Translations under genes and position numbers: made by a program | Notes under the pieces: model-generated | Database searches by the model: none | The model's input: the letters and a program-made list of their open reading frames with translations, nothing else | Told to the model about the DNA's origin: nothing | Assembly (NCBI GenBank): GCA_965215225.1 | Contig: OZ244039.1 | Span: 1,550,001-1,614,000, forward strand | DNA from: G965215225 sp965215225 | Lineage (GTDB): Bacteria > Pseudomonadota > Gammaproteobacteria > CBDBNL01 > JAAOII01 | Length of the DNA: 64,000 nucleotides | Direction: 5' to 3' | Shown here: piece by piece, positions 18,057 to 27,260 of the stretch | Position numbering within the stretch: the stretch's first letter is position 1 | Layout of the letters: every line of letters begins with the position of its first letter

Positions 18057-18062
18057 ATTATA
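18057..18062 (-). promoter_or_regulatory. Predicted -10 box of lipoprotein D
   Basis: TATAAT on the minus strand is 44 nt upstream of ATG 18012, preceded by an AT-rich stretch and followed by TTAATTAATTAAT and GGAGTGAAATATG. It matches the arrangement at paralogues B and C. Confidence 0.55.
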
Positions 18063-18213
18063 TCACTTTAAATAGCTTTTTAATATTTTTTTTGGTTATT
18101 TTTATTCCAACTAGCACTTAACTAATACAACTAACCCAACTAATAAGAGATGGATAGTTAATGCTGCCAGTTTAATAATCATAAAAGACAGCAAAAATAA
18201 TTAGCTCTTTTGC

Positions 18214-18240
18214 TATAATCGCCTCTTACTTTACTATAAT
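18214..18240 (+). promoter_or_regulatory. Two -10 boxes ahead of the amino-acid transporter operon
   Basis: TATAAT occurs at 18214-18219 and again at 18235-18240, upstream of ATG 18275. Either could serve the binding-protein gene. No clear -35 box was identified. Confidence 0.45.
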
Positions 18241-18274
18241 ACTTGTCTTTAATTAATTAACTCAATTCAATCCA

Positions 18275-19045
18275 ATGAAAAATTTACTTAAATTCTTTTT
18301 AATCGCCAGCAGCCTAACAATCAGTTCATTCGTTGCTGCTGATAAGATTCGCATAGGAGTAGAAGGAGCCTATCCTCCTTTCAGCCAAACTAATTCTGAT
18401 GGCTCGCTTAGCGGCTTTGATATTGACATCGCCTTTGCTTTGTGTAATGCTATGGGGCATGAGTGCACCCTGGTCAAACAGGATTGGGATGGTATCATTC
18501 CAGCCCTACTGGCAAAGAAATATGATGCAATCATTGCCTCTATGTCCATCACTGAGGAACGAAAGCAGAGGGTTGCATTTACCAATAAGTATTACCAGAT
18601 GCCAGTGAAATTCGTTCAGCGTAAAGGAGCTGGGCTAGACTTAAGTGCCGAAGGGCTTAAGGGTAAGAGAGTTGGCGTCCAACGCGGCACCACTTTTGAC
18701 AACTATGTAACCGATAACTATGGCAAGCAAGCTGAAGTCGTCCGTTATACCAGCCAAGAGGAGGTCTTCCTTGACCTGCAAACTCGTAGGTTGGACGCGA
18801 CCCTAGCTGAGCGAGCCGCCGTGGAAGAAGGTTTTCTCAGCACGGCCGCCGGCAAGGATTTTGAACTCTTCGGTCCTGACATAACTGACCCACGCTGGTT
18901 TGGTGAAGGCATAGGAATAGCCTTACGGAAGCAAGATACGAAACTAGTACAAGAGTTCAATGATGCCATAGCCACCATTCGTCAGAATGGCGAATATCGG
19001 CGGATTAATGACAAATACTTCAGCTACGATATCTTTGGCGACTGA
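18275..19045 (+). CDS. Periplasmic amino-acid-binding protein of an ABC transporter (HisJ/ArtJ-like)
   Basis: The protein has 256 aa. It has a signal peptide ending SSFVAA before DKIRIG. The start of the mature part, IRIGVEGAYPPFS, and the block GFDIDIAFALCNAMGHECTL are typical of solute-binding protein family 3 (PF00497), which binds polar amino acids such as arginine, lysine, ornithine or histidine. DWDGIIPALLAKKYDAIIAS and the segment TEERKQRVAFTNKYY fit the same family. Length is normal. Two permease genes follow at once on the same strand, so it is the first gene of a transport operon. The exact substrate cannot be read from sequence alone; basic amino acids are most likely. Confidence 0.9.
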   Translation: MKNLLKFFLIASSLTISSFVAADKIRIGVEGAYPPFSQTNSDGSLSGFDIDIAFALCNAMGHECTLVKQDWDGIIPALLAKKYDAIIASMSITEERKQRVAFTNKYYQMPVKFVQRKGAGLDLSAEGLKGKRVGVQRGTTFDNYVTDNYGKQAEVVRYTSQEEVFLDLQTRRLDATLAERAAVEEGFLSTAAGKDFELFGPDITDPRWFGEGIGIALRKQDTKLVQEFNDAIATIRQNGEYRRINDKYFSYDIFGD

Positions 19046-19064
19046 TTTCTATTTGGCATAATTG

Positions 19065-19754
19065 ATGGGAGTTTTGCAAGGCTATGGTTATCAGCTATGG
19101 CTAGGTGCTGAGATAACCATAATACTGGCTCTGTCCGCCCTCTTCTTTTCCTTAGTTCTGGGGCTGATAACCGCCCTGGCAAAACTCTCTCAATCTTCCT
19201 TCCTCATTGTGGCCGCCAACTGCTATACCACTTTAATTCGCGGCGTGCCCGACCTTGTGCTTATGTTGTTGGTCTTCTATGGCGGGCAGGTGTTGGTAAA
19301 TCAGCTGATGGATTTTATCGGCTATGAGGACTATGTTGATGTGAGTCCATTCTTGGCTGGTCTGGTAACCCTAAGCTTCATCTTCGGCTCCTATATGGGA
19401 GAGACCATTCGTGGCGCTATATTGGCTGTGCCACGCGGCCAACTAGAAGCCGCCTATGCTCAGGGCATGACACAGGCTCAGGTGATAAGCAGGATAATGG
19501 TGCCACAGATGCTACGCCATGCCCTGCCGGGCATCAGCAACAACTGGCAGGTGCTGATGAAGACAACCGCCTTTGTTTCGGTGATAGGACTAGAGGATAT
19601 TGTCCGTAAAGCCTCGCTTGCCTCTAATAGCACTCGCTTGCCCTTTGTTTTCTATAGCTCGGTGGCGCTCTTTTATCTCGCCTTCACCATCATCACAGCC
19701 GTCATCTTTCACTATCTTGAGCGCTACTATAGTCAAGGTAGCCGACCCGCATAG
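19065..19754 (+). CDS. Polar amino-acid ABC transporter permease (HisQ/ArtQ-like)
   Basis: The ATG at 19065 is preferred over TTG 19062. The 229-aa protein has about five hydrophobic helices and the inner-membrane permease signature in EAAYAQGMTQAQVISRIMVP, the EAA loop that contacts the ATPase. ITALAKLSQ and LIRGVPDLVLMLLVFYGGQ are typical of the HisQ/ArtQ branch. It should form a heterodimer with the next gene product. It follows the binding protein by 19 nt and abuts the second permease. Confidence 0.9.
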   Translation: MGVLQGYGYQLWLGAEITIILALSALFFSLVLGLITALAKLSQSSFLIVAANCYTTLIRGVPDLVLMLLVFYGGQVLVNQLMDFIGYEDYVDVSPFLAGLVTLSFIFGSYMGETIRGAILAVPRGQLEAAYAQGMTQAQVISRIMVPQMLRHALPGISNNWQVLMKTTAFVSVIGLEDIVRKASLASNSTRLPFVFYSSVALFYLAFTIITAVIFHYLERYYSQGSRPA

Positions 19755-20438
19755 ATGAACTTCGCTATTATCAGTGAGAACTTCCACCTCTTTCTTGGTG
19801 GTCTCTCTATCACGCTTCAAATGCTGGTGCTGTCTATTCCCATCGGCTCACTGCTTGCCATAGGTATCGCCTGGTTGATGTTGCATCCCAATGCCTTGGT
19901 GAGACTGCCAACCCAAGGATATGTCTATTTTTTTCGCGGCACTCCTCTACTGATCCAGCTGTTTATGATCTACTATGGCTTGGGGCAGTTTGAATTCATC
20001 CGTTCCAGTCCTCTATGGGTGCTATTGAAAGAACCCTACTTTTGTGCCCTCCTGGCGCTGGCGCTCAACAACTCAGCCTATACAGCCGAAATCCTGCGCG
20101 GCGCCATTAAGGCTACTTCCCATCACGAAATTGAAGCCGCCTACTCTATGGGTATGTCGCGCCCCATGGCATTTTTCCGTATCATACTCCCGAGCGGGCT
20201 GAGGCGAAGCATCCCAGCCTATAGCAATGAGGTCATCTTTATGCTCCATGGCACTGTGGTGGTTAGTCTAGTCACCCTCTATGATATCACCGGTGTTGCC
20301 CGTTTTATCAACTCCCGCTATTACAGCCCCTATGAAGCCTTTATCACGGCTGGGCTGATGTATCTGGTGATTACCTTTATTATCATCGGCTGTTTCAAAC
20401 TAGTAGAAAGGAAGTATCTTGCCTATGCCAAGGTCTAA
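19755..20438 (+). CDS. Polar amino-acid ABC transporter permease (HisM/ArtM-like)
   Basis: The 227-aa protein starts at the ATG directly after the stop of the previous permease. It has about five membrane helices, the family motif FFRGTPLLIQLFMIYYGLGQ and an EAA loop in EIEAAYSMGMSRPMAFFRII. It pairs with the HisQ/ArtQ-like subunit. No ATP-binding subunit (HisP/ArtP) follows; the next gene is a nucleotidase-like gene that overlaps this one. The ATPase must be encoded elsewhere or shared with another system. Confidence 0.9.
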   Translation: MNFAIISENFHLFLGGLSITLQMLVLSIPIGSLLAIGIAWLMLHPNALVRLPTQGYVYFFRGTPLLIQLFMIYYGLGQFEFIRSSPLWVLLKEPYFCALLALALNNSAYTAEILRGAIKATSHHEIEAAYSMGMSRPMAFFRIILPSGLRRSIPAYSNEVIFMLHGTVVVSLVTLYDITGVARFINSRYYSPYEAFITAGLMYLVITFIIIGCFKLVERKYLAYAKV

Positions 20439-21408
20439 GAGCAAACAGACAGCTGGGTTTACTCCTCTAGTCATAGGAACCGCATCTAGCGCCCTGTTTG
20501 ACCTGTCAAGAGACGATGACATCTTTCGCACCAAAGGATTAGCCGCCTATGAAAAGCGCCAAAAGGCAAAAGAAAAGGAAAAGCTCAAACCCGGCTATGG
20601 CTTCCCACTAATAGAGAAGCTATTGAAAATCAACGACCAGATCTGTGAAGAACATAAGCGCAAACAACCAGTAATAGAAGTCATCCTCCTGTCTCGTAAT
20701 ACCGCCAATACCGGCCTCAGAGTATTCAACTCCATTGAGAAGCATAGACTAAACATAACCAAAGTGGGTTTTTGCGGCGGCAAAAGCCCCCATCGCTATG
20801 CCCGCGATTTTGGCTGCCATCTTTTTCTCTCCCGTAATGCCAAGGATGTTAAGGAGTTCATTGACAATGGCTTAGCCGCCGCTACCTTACAGGACTTATC
20901 ATCACTAGGGAAACACATTGATAGTCCGAATGTTCATATCGCCTTTGATGGAGATGCAGTCCTGTTTTCCAATGAATCCGAAAGGGTCAATCAAGAAGAA
21001 GGGCTGTCAAGATTTACCGAAATGGAAAAAGAAAAAGCCAATGTGCCGCTAAATCCAGGCCCCTTTGCCCCCTTCTTAGAGAGACTGAGCTATATCCAGC
21101 GCGAATTCTATACCGAAAGGGATCTCCAAAAGGGCTTGTGCCCCATTCGCACCGCGCTGGTCACCGCTCGGTCAGCACCAGCCCATAAGAGAGTGATACT
21201 AACCCTCCGCAAATGGAAAGTCCATCTTGATGAAAGCCTCTTTCTAGGCAGTTTAGAGAAGGGAGAGTTCCTTAAATCCTTCGGCGCCGACATCTTCTTT
21301 GATGACCAGTGGAAGCACCTCACCTCTGCGACCAAGCAAGGCGTAGCCAGCGGCCATGTCCCCAACCATCCTGAAAAGAGAAACAAGAGAGACAAGAAAT
21401 CCCCTTAG
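20425..21408 (+). CDS. Cytosolic 5'-nucleotidase-like protein (PF06189 family)
   Basis: I chose ATG 20425 (327 aa). A TTG at 20419 gives two more residues; both overlap the upstream permease gene, and AAAGGAAG at 20406-20413 could be the ribosome site. The sequence EVILLSRNTANTGLRVFNSI, the GFCGGKSPHRYARDFGCHLFL block and the HIAFDGDAVLFSNESE motif are those of the bacterial relatives of cytosolic 5'-nucleotidase I, which dephosphorylate nucleoside monophosphates. It has no signal peptide. Its overlap with a transporter gene suggests co-transcription, but a functional link to amino-acid uptake is not evident. Confidence 0.8.
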   Translation: MPRSKSKQTAGFTPLVIGTASSALFDLSRDDDIFRTKGLAAYEKRQKAKEKEKLKPGYGFPLIEKLLKINDQICEEHKRKQPVIEVILLSRNTANTGLRVFNSIEKHRLNITKVGFCGGKSPHRYARDFGCHLFLSRNAKDVKEFIDNGLAAATLQDLSSLGKHIDSPNVHIAFDGDAVLFSNESERVNQEEGLSRFTEMEKEKANVPLNPGPFAPFLERLSYIQREFYTERDLQKGLCPIRTALVTARSAPAHKRVILTLRKWKVHLDESLFLGSLEKGEFLKSFGADIFFDDQWKHLTSATKQGVASGHVPNHPEKRNKRDKKSP

Positions 21409-21424
21409 TGACTAGCGGAAGGAA

Positions 21425-21430
21425 TATAAT
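21425..21430 (+). promoter_or_regulatory. Predicted -10 box of the DNA methyltransferase gene
   Basis: TATAAT stands 26 nt upstream of ATG 21457, shortly after the stop of the nucleotidase-like gene. No strong -35 box is seen. Confidence 0.35.
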
Positions 21431-21456
21431 CTACTTCATAGCCATATGAAAGCCAT

Positions 21457-22502
21457 ATGAATCTTCCTAAAAAACGAGCGCCTCGCAACCGCACAATCCA
21501 GCTGACTGATGACGAGCGAAAAAAATATGCTAAGCAGCTGATTCGGCTCGCCGAACCGACCTCATTGGATGCTATCTTAAATAGGACTATTTGGCAGGAT
21601 ATGTTTGAAGCACTAAGCTATCTGCCAGCTGGGTTTGTTGATCTGCTATTTGTTGATCCACCTTACAATCTCACCAAAAACTATAACCTTACTGACTTCA
21701 AAAAAATGGAGGTGGAGAAGTATGAGGAGTGGCTTGACTCTTGGCTCGGCAAGATGGTTCGCTTGCTAATGCCAACCGCTTCTATCTATATTTGTGGGGA
21801 TTGGAGATCCTCTAGCGCTATTTTCAATGTTGCGCGCAAGTATTTTAAGATTCAGAACCGTATCACCTTTGAAAGAGAGAAGGGACGAGGAGCGGAGACC
21901 AACTGGAAGAATAACTGCGAAGACATATGGTTTTGCACCATGTCTCAGAATTATTACTTCAATGTTAATGAGGTGAAGATAAAGAAAAAAGTCATCGCAC
22001 CCTATAGGGACGACAGCGGAAAAGCGAAGGATTGGAGCGAGGAAGAAAATGGCAGATATAGGCTTACCTATCCTTCTAATATCTGGACTGATATCACCAT
22101 TCCCTTCTGATTCCAGTTGGAACTTTCGCTATTGGTTCTAATATCTGGACTGATATCACCATTCCCTTCTGGGCAATGGAAGAAAATACCGACCACCCCA
22201 CTCAGAAACCAGAAAAACTAATCGCCAAGATTTTGTTGGCAAGTTCAAAACCTAGTCAAATTGTTCTTGACCCATTCCTCGGTTCAGGCACTAGTTCGGT
22301 AGTAGCCAAGAAGCTAGGTAGGAACTTCGTGGGCATTGAGATAGATGAGTTTTACAGCTGTATCGCCGAAAAAAGATTAGAGATGGCTGAGGTGGATAAG
22401 AGCATCCAAGGCTATGACGATGGTATCTTTTGGGAGCGTAATGACTCAGCAAGCAGAAAGACAAGAAATCAAATACTAGATCGCAGTCTTAGTCTCTCCT
22501 AA
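21457..22502 (+). pseudogene. DNA adenine/cytosine-N4 methyltransferase, broken by a 62-bp duplication
   Basis: The first part (21457-22110) has the catalytic motif VDPPYNL and the SAM-side region of the N4/N6 methylase family (PF01555). It stops just after NIWTDITIPF. The second part (22176-22502) has TDHPTQKPEKLIAKILLAS and the FxGxG-type motif LDPFLGSGTSSVVAKKLGRN. In relatives these are continuous (ITIPFW...DHPTQKP). The break is a 62-bp insertion made of a 36-bp direct duplication plus 26 bp of filler, which shifts the frame by two. Motif order (DPPY before FLGSG) fits the beta class. No restriction partner is adjacent, so it was probably a solitary methylase. Loss of one 36-bp copy by recombination would restore the frame exactly. 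Confidence 0.85.
22074..22171. repeat. 36-bp direct repeat with 26-bp filler inside methyltransferase gene
   Basis: TTCTAATATCTGGACTGATA and the following 16 bases occur at 22074-22109 and again at 22136-22171, an offset of 62 bp. The 26 bases between them have no match in the gene. The duplication creates the TGA stop at 22108-22110. Confidence 0.95.
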
Positions 22503-22571
22503 TTGTCCCTAGTCGCCCCTAGTTGCTCCTCATCTTAACTTTCTTGCATCTAGTGTGAGTCTCTGATTGAT

Positions 22572-24872
22572 TTATCCCAATCGTCCGTTTCGTTGGTTGT
22601 TTCTTGCGACCACCCGGTCTATGAGAGTGAGGGCACAAGGGAGGGAGATGAATAGAGTTAAGAGAGCAGCTGCGATGGTAATGGCTGAGAAGAGCCCGAA
22701 GCGAATTAAGACTACTAGGTCGGAGAACATAAGGCTAAAAAAGCCAGCTATGAGAAGGAGCGAAGTAAGGAAGATGGGACGCATCAAAGATGCCGAAACC
22801 TGAGGGATGAGGAGGGATGGGCGGCTATATTTAGCGCTATTAGCAGAACCCTGTTGGCAAATGGAGTAGTAATGGAGATAGTGGACTGTATTGTCTATGC
22901 ACAGTCCCAGACTGACACTTGCTACCAATACTGTGGCAAAGTCAAAAGGCAATCTGAATAGCGCGATACTGCCAAGAGAAACACCCAAAGGAAGCAAGTT
23001 GGTTATTAAAGCAATCATTCCCAGCAAAGCGCCAAAACGGACAATAAAGAAGAGGCCAATAATCAAGAAGCATAGAAAGAAGGAGTCCAGCTGAGTGCGA
23101 AGCACATAGTCGCTTAGGGATTGAAAGTAGTAGTTAACCCCAGTGATAATAGTTGCCGCCAAGCCAACCTCAGCGAGAATCGGCTCTACCCCACCAGTTA
23201 GTAGCTCTTTCACTTGATTTGAGCTGAGATTGGGTGTTTGTAAATGGACGCGGCTATTGGCATAATCAAAATCCAAATAGGGAGACAGCACATCCCCTTC
23301 GGTATCGGAACGAGAGAACTCGAGAAAGAGCAGCTCTTGGGCTAGCTCCTCTTGGTTGGTTGGATACTTCTCACCCTCCTTATCAAATTCCTTATGGACT
23401 AGGGCAACTGGCACCAGATAGCTAGTGGCAAAATTGATTTGAGTCAGCCTCTCCAACCTGCCAACTAGATCCTTGATTAGGTCAAATTGTTCAAGCTCTT
23501 CAAACTCGCCTGCTTCTGCCCCTTGAACAATAATATCTATTGCCCCACTGCCGCCCAGTTCCTTATCAATGAAGTCAAAGGCTTGGTAAATTTCGCTCTC
23601 AGGCAGAAAGAAGGCATCAAGGAAATTGGTCTCAGTATAGACATAGCGCAGCTGGTAGATAATGGGAGTGGCGATGATCACTGTCAGGGCAACCACTACT
23701 AGGGCATATTTCTGCAGCCAATGGGTGCAATGAGATACTAGGGTTTCAACAGCAATGAAAGGATGCTGTTGCTTTTGTGTCCGAGTCGGAAGAAAGGACA
23801 AAAAGGCGATGGTAAGAAACAGCATGGTAGGATAAGCAAGCAAAATAGCAATGAAAGAATCCATCCCAAAGTGGCTTAAAGGAATGAGCTGGCTGAAATA
23901 GAAGGTGCCAAAACCCACTGCGGTGCTGACACTGGTTATCAGGCATGGCTGCCACATTTCTCTTAGGGTGCGCTTAAGTCTTTGCCAGTTGTCCTTGATA
24001 TGAGCAAGTCGCTCCCAGCGTGCCACTATATGAATGGAATCTGCTACCGCAATCACAATGATGAGAACTGGCAGGCTCAGACTGACTACACTTAAGGGAT
24101 GACCGCTATATACAATCACATTAAGAGTCACCAAGAGTGAGAATAAGGCAGCAGTCATAATAATACCAACCTTAACCAGATGGCGCATAAACAACCACAA
24201 GATGAAAAAGGTCAGCAAGGCTACGGGCGGCAAAATCCGAAAGAGATTATCCCTAGTGCTCCTATCCAACTGGTGCATGAGCTCGGTTTCACCTCCCATT
24301 TGGTAGTTGGTTAGCCAGCGGGAATTGGCTAATATCTCTCTGGCTGCCTGAGTGATTGTCTGGCGGCGGGCGTGATTGACCCCCTCATAATCTATATCCA
24401 TCTTCACTATTATGGCGAAGCTATTGGCATCGCGAGCTATCAACCTTCCCCAATAGTCGCTGCCAATAAGATGGCGGCGATAGTCTTCAATATCCTCAAG
24501 CAAGCCTCTATCAAGAGCGTCGCGATAACTTATTAGATTGAGAGCACCCTGCTGGTCTTCAATCACCAGCTGAGCATGAAGCGGCGAATTGATTGATTTA
24601 ACATAATCCACCTCATAAAGAGACTCATAAACTCCGTCCAGCTCGGCAAGTAGTTCAGGAGAAAAATAATAATAGCTTGGCGAAATAGCAATGACTAGGT
24701 CTTCACCTCGTTGGAACTCTCTATCCAGATATTCCTTAGCCTGACGAATAGGGTTATCCTTGGCTAACCAATTATAGTTATTGAACTCAAGACGAAACAG
24801 CGCCAACGACAATAAAGCCAAACCAACCAATAGGAACAGCCAAAAAGAGAATCGCCCCGTCTTGCTAAGCAT
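22572..24872 (-). CDS. RND-superfamily exporter (MMPL/COG1033 type)
   Basis: The 766-aa protein has an N-terminal membrane anchor (residues about 10-28), a large periplasmic loop, a block of helices at about 215-370, a second periplasmic loop and a final helix block at about 590-760. This is the duplicated layout of RND permeases, in the shorter 'predicted exporter' branch. The segments LPVLIIVIAVADSIHIVARW and LVASVSLGLCIDNTVHYLHY are the membrane motifs with acidic residues used for proton coupling. It is the third gene of a minus-strand operon with an outer-membrane protein and a LolA-like protein, a set often seen together and thought to move lipids or hydrophobic compounds across the envelope. 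The substrate is unknown. Confidence 0.85.
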   Translation of the reverse strand: MLSKTGRFSFWLFLLVGLALLSLALFRLEFNNYNWLAKDNPIRQAKEYLDREFQRGEDLVIAISPSYYYFSPELLAELDGVYESLYEVDYVKSINSPLHAQLVIEDQQGALNLISYRDALDRGLLEDIEDYRRHLIGSDYWGRLIARDANSFAIIVKMDIDYEGVNHARRQTITQAAREILANSRWLTNYQMGGETELMHQLDRSTRDNLFRILPPVALLTFFILWLFMRHLVKVGIIMTAALFSLLVTLNVIVYSGHPLSVVSLSLPVLIIVIAVADSIHIVARWERLAHIKDNWQRLKRTLREMWQPCLITSVSTAVGFGTFYFSQLIPLSHFGMDSFIAILLAYPTMLFLTIAFLSFLPTRTQKQQHPFIAVETLVSHCTHWLQKYALVVVALTVIIATPIIYQLRYVYTETNFLDAFFLPESEIYQAFDFIDKELGGSGAIDIIVQGAEAGEFEELEQFDLIKDLVGRLERLTQINFATSYLVPVALVHKEFDKEGEKYPTNQEELAQELLFLEFSRSDTEGDVLSPYLDFDYANSRVHLQTPNLSSNQVKELLTGGVEPILAEVGLAATIITGVNYYFQSLSDYVLRTQLDSFFLCFLIIGLFFIVRFGALLGMIALITNLLPLGVSLGSIALFRLPFDFATVLVASVSLGLCIDNTVHYLHYYSICQQGSANSAKYSRPSLLIPQVSASLMRPIFLTSLLLIAGFFSLMFSDLVVLIRFGLFSAITIAAALLTLFISLPCALTLIDRVVARNNQRNGRLG

Positions 24873-24899
24873 TAATTAGAAAATTAGAAAATTAGAAAA

Positions 24900-26498
24900 T
24901 TAGAAACTATAGGAAAACCCTAGCCTAATACCCACCGAAGTCTCCCCTTCTCTTTCTAAATCCTCACCCTCCTCTTCATCCTCTACCTGTTCCACAAGAT
25001 TGCCGTCATTTAGATACTCTAATATATCTACTGATACTAAGAAGAACATTGGTTCAACAGCCGTATTTTGATAATAGAGAGTGGTCCCCTGAGCGAAGCC
25101 GACGGTTCCCAATGCCCAACCTACCCGATGAGCAAAATTAGCGCCATAGGTGCGAGCTGCGTGGAATGCTGGAAAGAACTGGCTATCAAATTGGGCGTCA
25201 TCCTCGCCAGCGGCTACGGCAAGATCAATTCCTCGTTGAGCATGAGCGTCAAATTCATAAGCAAAAGAGATCAAATTAAGGTTGACTATCCACCTCTCAG
25301 TATAATAATCAAATCCTATCGCATAGAAGTTTTGCATGGTATCAACATATTCCTTGCCATCATTTTCATTCTTTACCCAATCAATATATTCCAAATAGCT
25401 AGGACCAAACCGATTAACCTGTAGATCACTCGGTATCTCATTGCGCGACAGCTCTAACTTATAAGCCATTCTGCCAACTGGAATTGCCAACTCAAAACCA
25501 AAGGAACGATTGGGCGGCAAACTGGGTTGGGGGCGCGAAATATAGTCATTTTCATGAATAGCACCTGGATCTTCTAGATTTGTGTTCTCTAAACAATCCT
25601 CAGCATATCTTGGAGTCTCGGCAGGGTCAATTTGGCGACAAAGATAGCTATTACCCGGACCCCTTACCAGCTGGAAGAAGTCTTGAGGGAAGTAGTTATA
25701 GCCATCAAAAAAGGTAAGGCCGACTGTCATCCTCGAACCAGTATAAAGCAGCCTCACAGCCTGCTGGCTGTCATCAGCTGGATCCATATATGGCACATCA
25801 ACATTCTCATTTTCCTCATCAGTATAAGAAGCCCCTTCAAAAAAATCTTCAGTCAGTGCATCTAAGATCACATTAGGAAAATAGTAGTATTGAATTTCAA
25901 AGCCATTAGGAAGAAAGAGCTCGGCGCTAACAACATTTTGGGGTAATCTATTGTCTAGCTTGCTAAAAGTCAGGGTGGTGCCGGCAAAATCTAGTGGTAG
26001 CAAAACATCCACTGGTGAGAAAAAATCAAATTGGCCCCATACAATTCTTTTCCGCCCAGCCGATATCAACAGCCGATTGATATCAATATCTACATAGCTT
26101 TCTAATAGCTCACTACCATCTACCTGGAAATCTCTGCTAAACTTTTCCCCATCCTCTTCACCCTCATCCACTAGGTTAAACTTGACATAGGATCTGTAAA
26201 CTCTCCCTTCAAGAGCCAACTTCGTTGCTCCCCGCTCCTCATTATATCTTAGTCTCAACTGGCTATTCCATCTAGTGGTGTCCTCATCCCCTATGCCACT
26301 ATAGCTTCCGGCTAAGGAACCGCTAAAATGCTCGCTCCAATAGCCAGGACCACTGGATTCTACCCCCTCTTCGATAATTAGGGCATCTTCTTCCTCTTCA
26401 ATAATTAGCAGCTCCTCATCCAGTTGGTCTTGGGCAGCAAGATAGGAAAAGCTAAGAAGCCCGCCTAAGAGAAGTCCCCATTGAAGTAAAGAAGTCAA
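24900..26498 (-). CDS. Outer-membrane beta-barrel protein of the RND/LolA-like operon (DUF1302-like)
   Basis: The 532-aa protein has a signal peptide ending LAAQ before DQLDEELL. An acidic N-terminus is followed by alternating, aromatic-rich strands (VVWGQFDFFSPVDVLLPLDF is typical of the DUF1302-type group that travels with RND exporters). The C-terminus ends in GFSYSF, the terminal Phe signal for BAM-dependent assembly. It lies 18 bp after the LolA-like gene and 27 bp before the RND exporter gene. It is probably a channel or receptor for the same substrate. The family assignment rests on context and pattern, so it is less certain than the location. Confidence 0.7.
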   Translation of the reverse strand: MTSLLQWGLLLGGLLSFSYLAAQDQLDEELLIIEEEEDALIIEEGVESSGPGYWSEHFSGSLAGSYSGIGDEDTTRWNSQLRLRYNEERGATKLALEGRVYRSYVKFNLVDEGEEDGEKFSRDFQVDGSELLESYVDIDINRLLISAGRKRIVWGQFDFFSPVDVLLPLDFAGTTLTFSKLDNRLPQNVVSAELFLPNGFEIQYYYFPNVILDALTEDFFEGASYTDEENENVDVPYMDPADDSQQAVRLLYTGSRMTVGLTFFDGYNYFPQDFFQLVRGPGNSYLCRQIDPAETPRYAEDCLENTNLEDPGAIHENDYISRPQPSLPPNRSFGFELAIPVGRMAYKLELSRNEIPSDLQVNRFGPSYLEYIDWVKNENDGKEYVDTMQNFYAIGFDYYTERWIVNLNLISFAYEFDAHAQRGIDLAVAAGEDDAQFDSQFFPAFHAARTYGANFAHRVGWALGTVGFAQGTTLYYQNTAVEPMFFLVSVDILEYLNDGNLVEQVEDEEEGEDLEREGETSVGIRLGFSYSF

Positions 26499-26516
26499 TA
26501 GATAGCTATTTGGCTA

Positions 26517-27260
26517 TTAAAGCCTGAGTCCTTTGGTGGTAAAGCGGCTATCATTTATCTTTTGCCCCACTTTAATATCCGTCACAAACAAGTTAGTCCA
26601 GCCGCCCTTGGCATTGGTCATTCTTGCATCCACAACCACATACATCCCCTCTACCTTGCGAACCTTAGTGTTCTTTAATGTCTTTAATAGCTGGCCATCT
26701 TTATCATAAAATTTCACTTCAAGTGGAACAAAGATGTCCTTGTGAATACGATACTCCAATTTACTATAAGCATCCTCCGAATCCACTGGCTCGCTTAGGA
26801 TATGATAGCTCCTGTCGTCTTCCTTTGTCAGCTCGTGCTTGTCATCTGCCAATGAGCGACCAGCCACATCACTATTGGAAAAATCCGACCCCATAAAGCT
26901 ATTCCGCTTATCATTTGCCGAGAGTTTCTTAGTAGACTTAAATGCTGGTAGGAATATCCATTGATCCGCTCCCACCTGATCATCTGGGCTATGACTTAAA
27001 AGGGCGGTATTTTTAATATCAGCGGGTTTGTAGAATCTTATCAAAGAACGCGTCTCGTCTGAATAGATCTTCTTCCAACTAGTAAAGAACCTCTCCCGTT
27101 TGCGATTCTGCTCATCAAAGATTTCCATCGAAATATCAAACTGCTGAGTTCGATGCTGACGAGACTGCTCATATACTCTCTGCATTACCTCCTCACCAGT
27201 CAAAGCCCAAGCGGGCAATGAAAAAAATAGCAGACCAGCAAGACAAAAATACTTAATCAT
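26517..27260 (-). CDS. Outer-membrane lipoprotein-sorting (LolA-like) protein
   Basis: I chose ATG 27260 (247 aa) over the TTG just before it. A signal peptide ends SLPAWA before LTGEEVMQRVYEQSR. The sequence FYKPADIKNTALLSHSPDDQ and VGADQWIFLPAFKSTKKL is typical of the LolA-like 'outer membrane lipoprotein-sorting protein' group (COG2834 relatives) found next to RND exporters. It should be a periplasmic carrier with a half-barrel that holds an acyl chain. It is the first gene of the operon. Its TATAAT box lies only 8 nt from the ATG and belongs to a repeated element that is also present at 37.7-38.5 kb. Confidence 0.8.
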   Translation of the reverse strand: MIKYFCLAGLLFFSLPAWALTGEEVMQRVYEQSRQHRTQQFDISMEIFDEQNRKRERFFTSWKKIYSDETRSLIRFYKPADIKNTALLSHSPDDQVGADQWIFLPAFKSTKKLSANDKRNSFMGSDFSNSDVAGRSLADDKHELTKEDDRSYHILSEPVDSEDAYSKLEYRIHKDIFVPLEVKFYDKDGQLLKTLKNTKVRKVEGMYVVVDARMTNAKGGWTNLFVTDIKVGQKINDSRFTTKGLRL

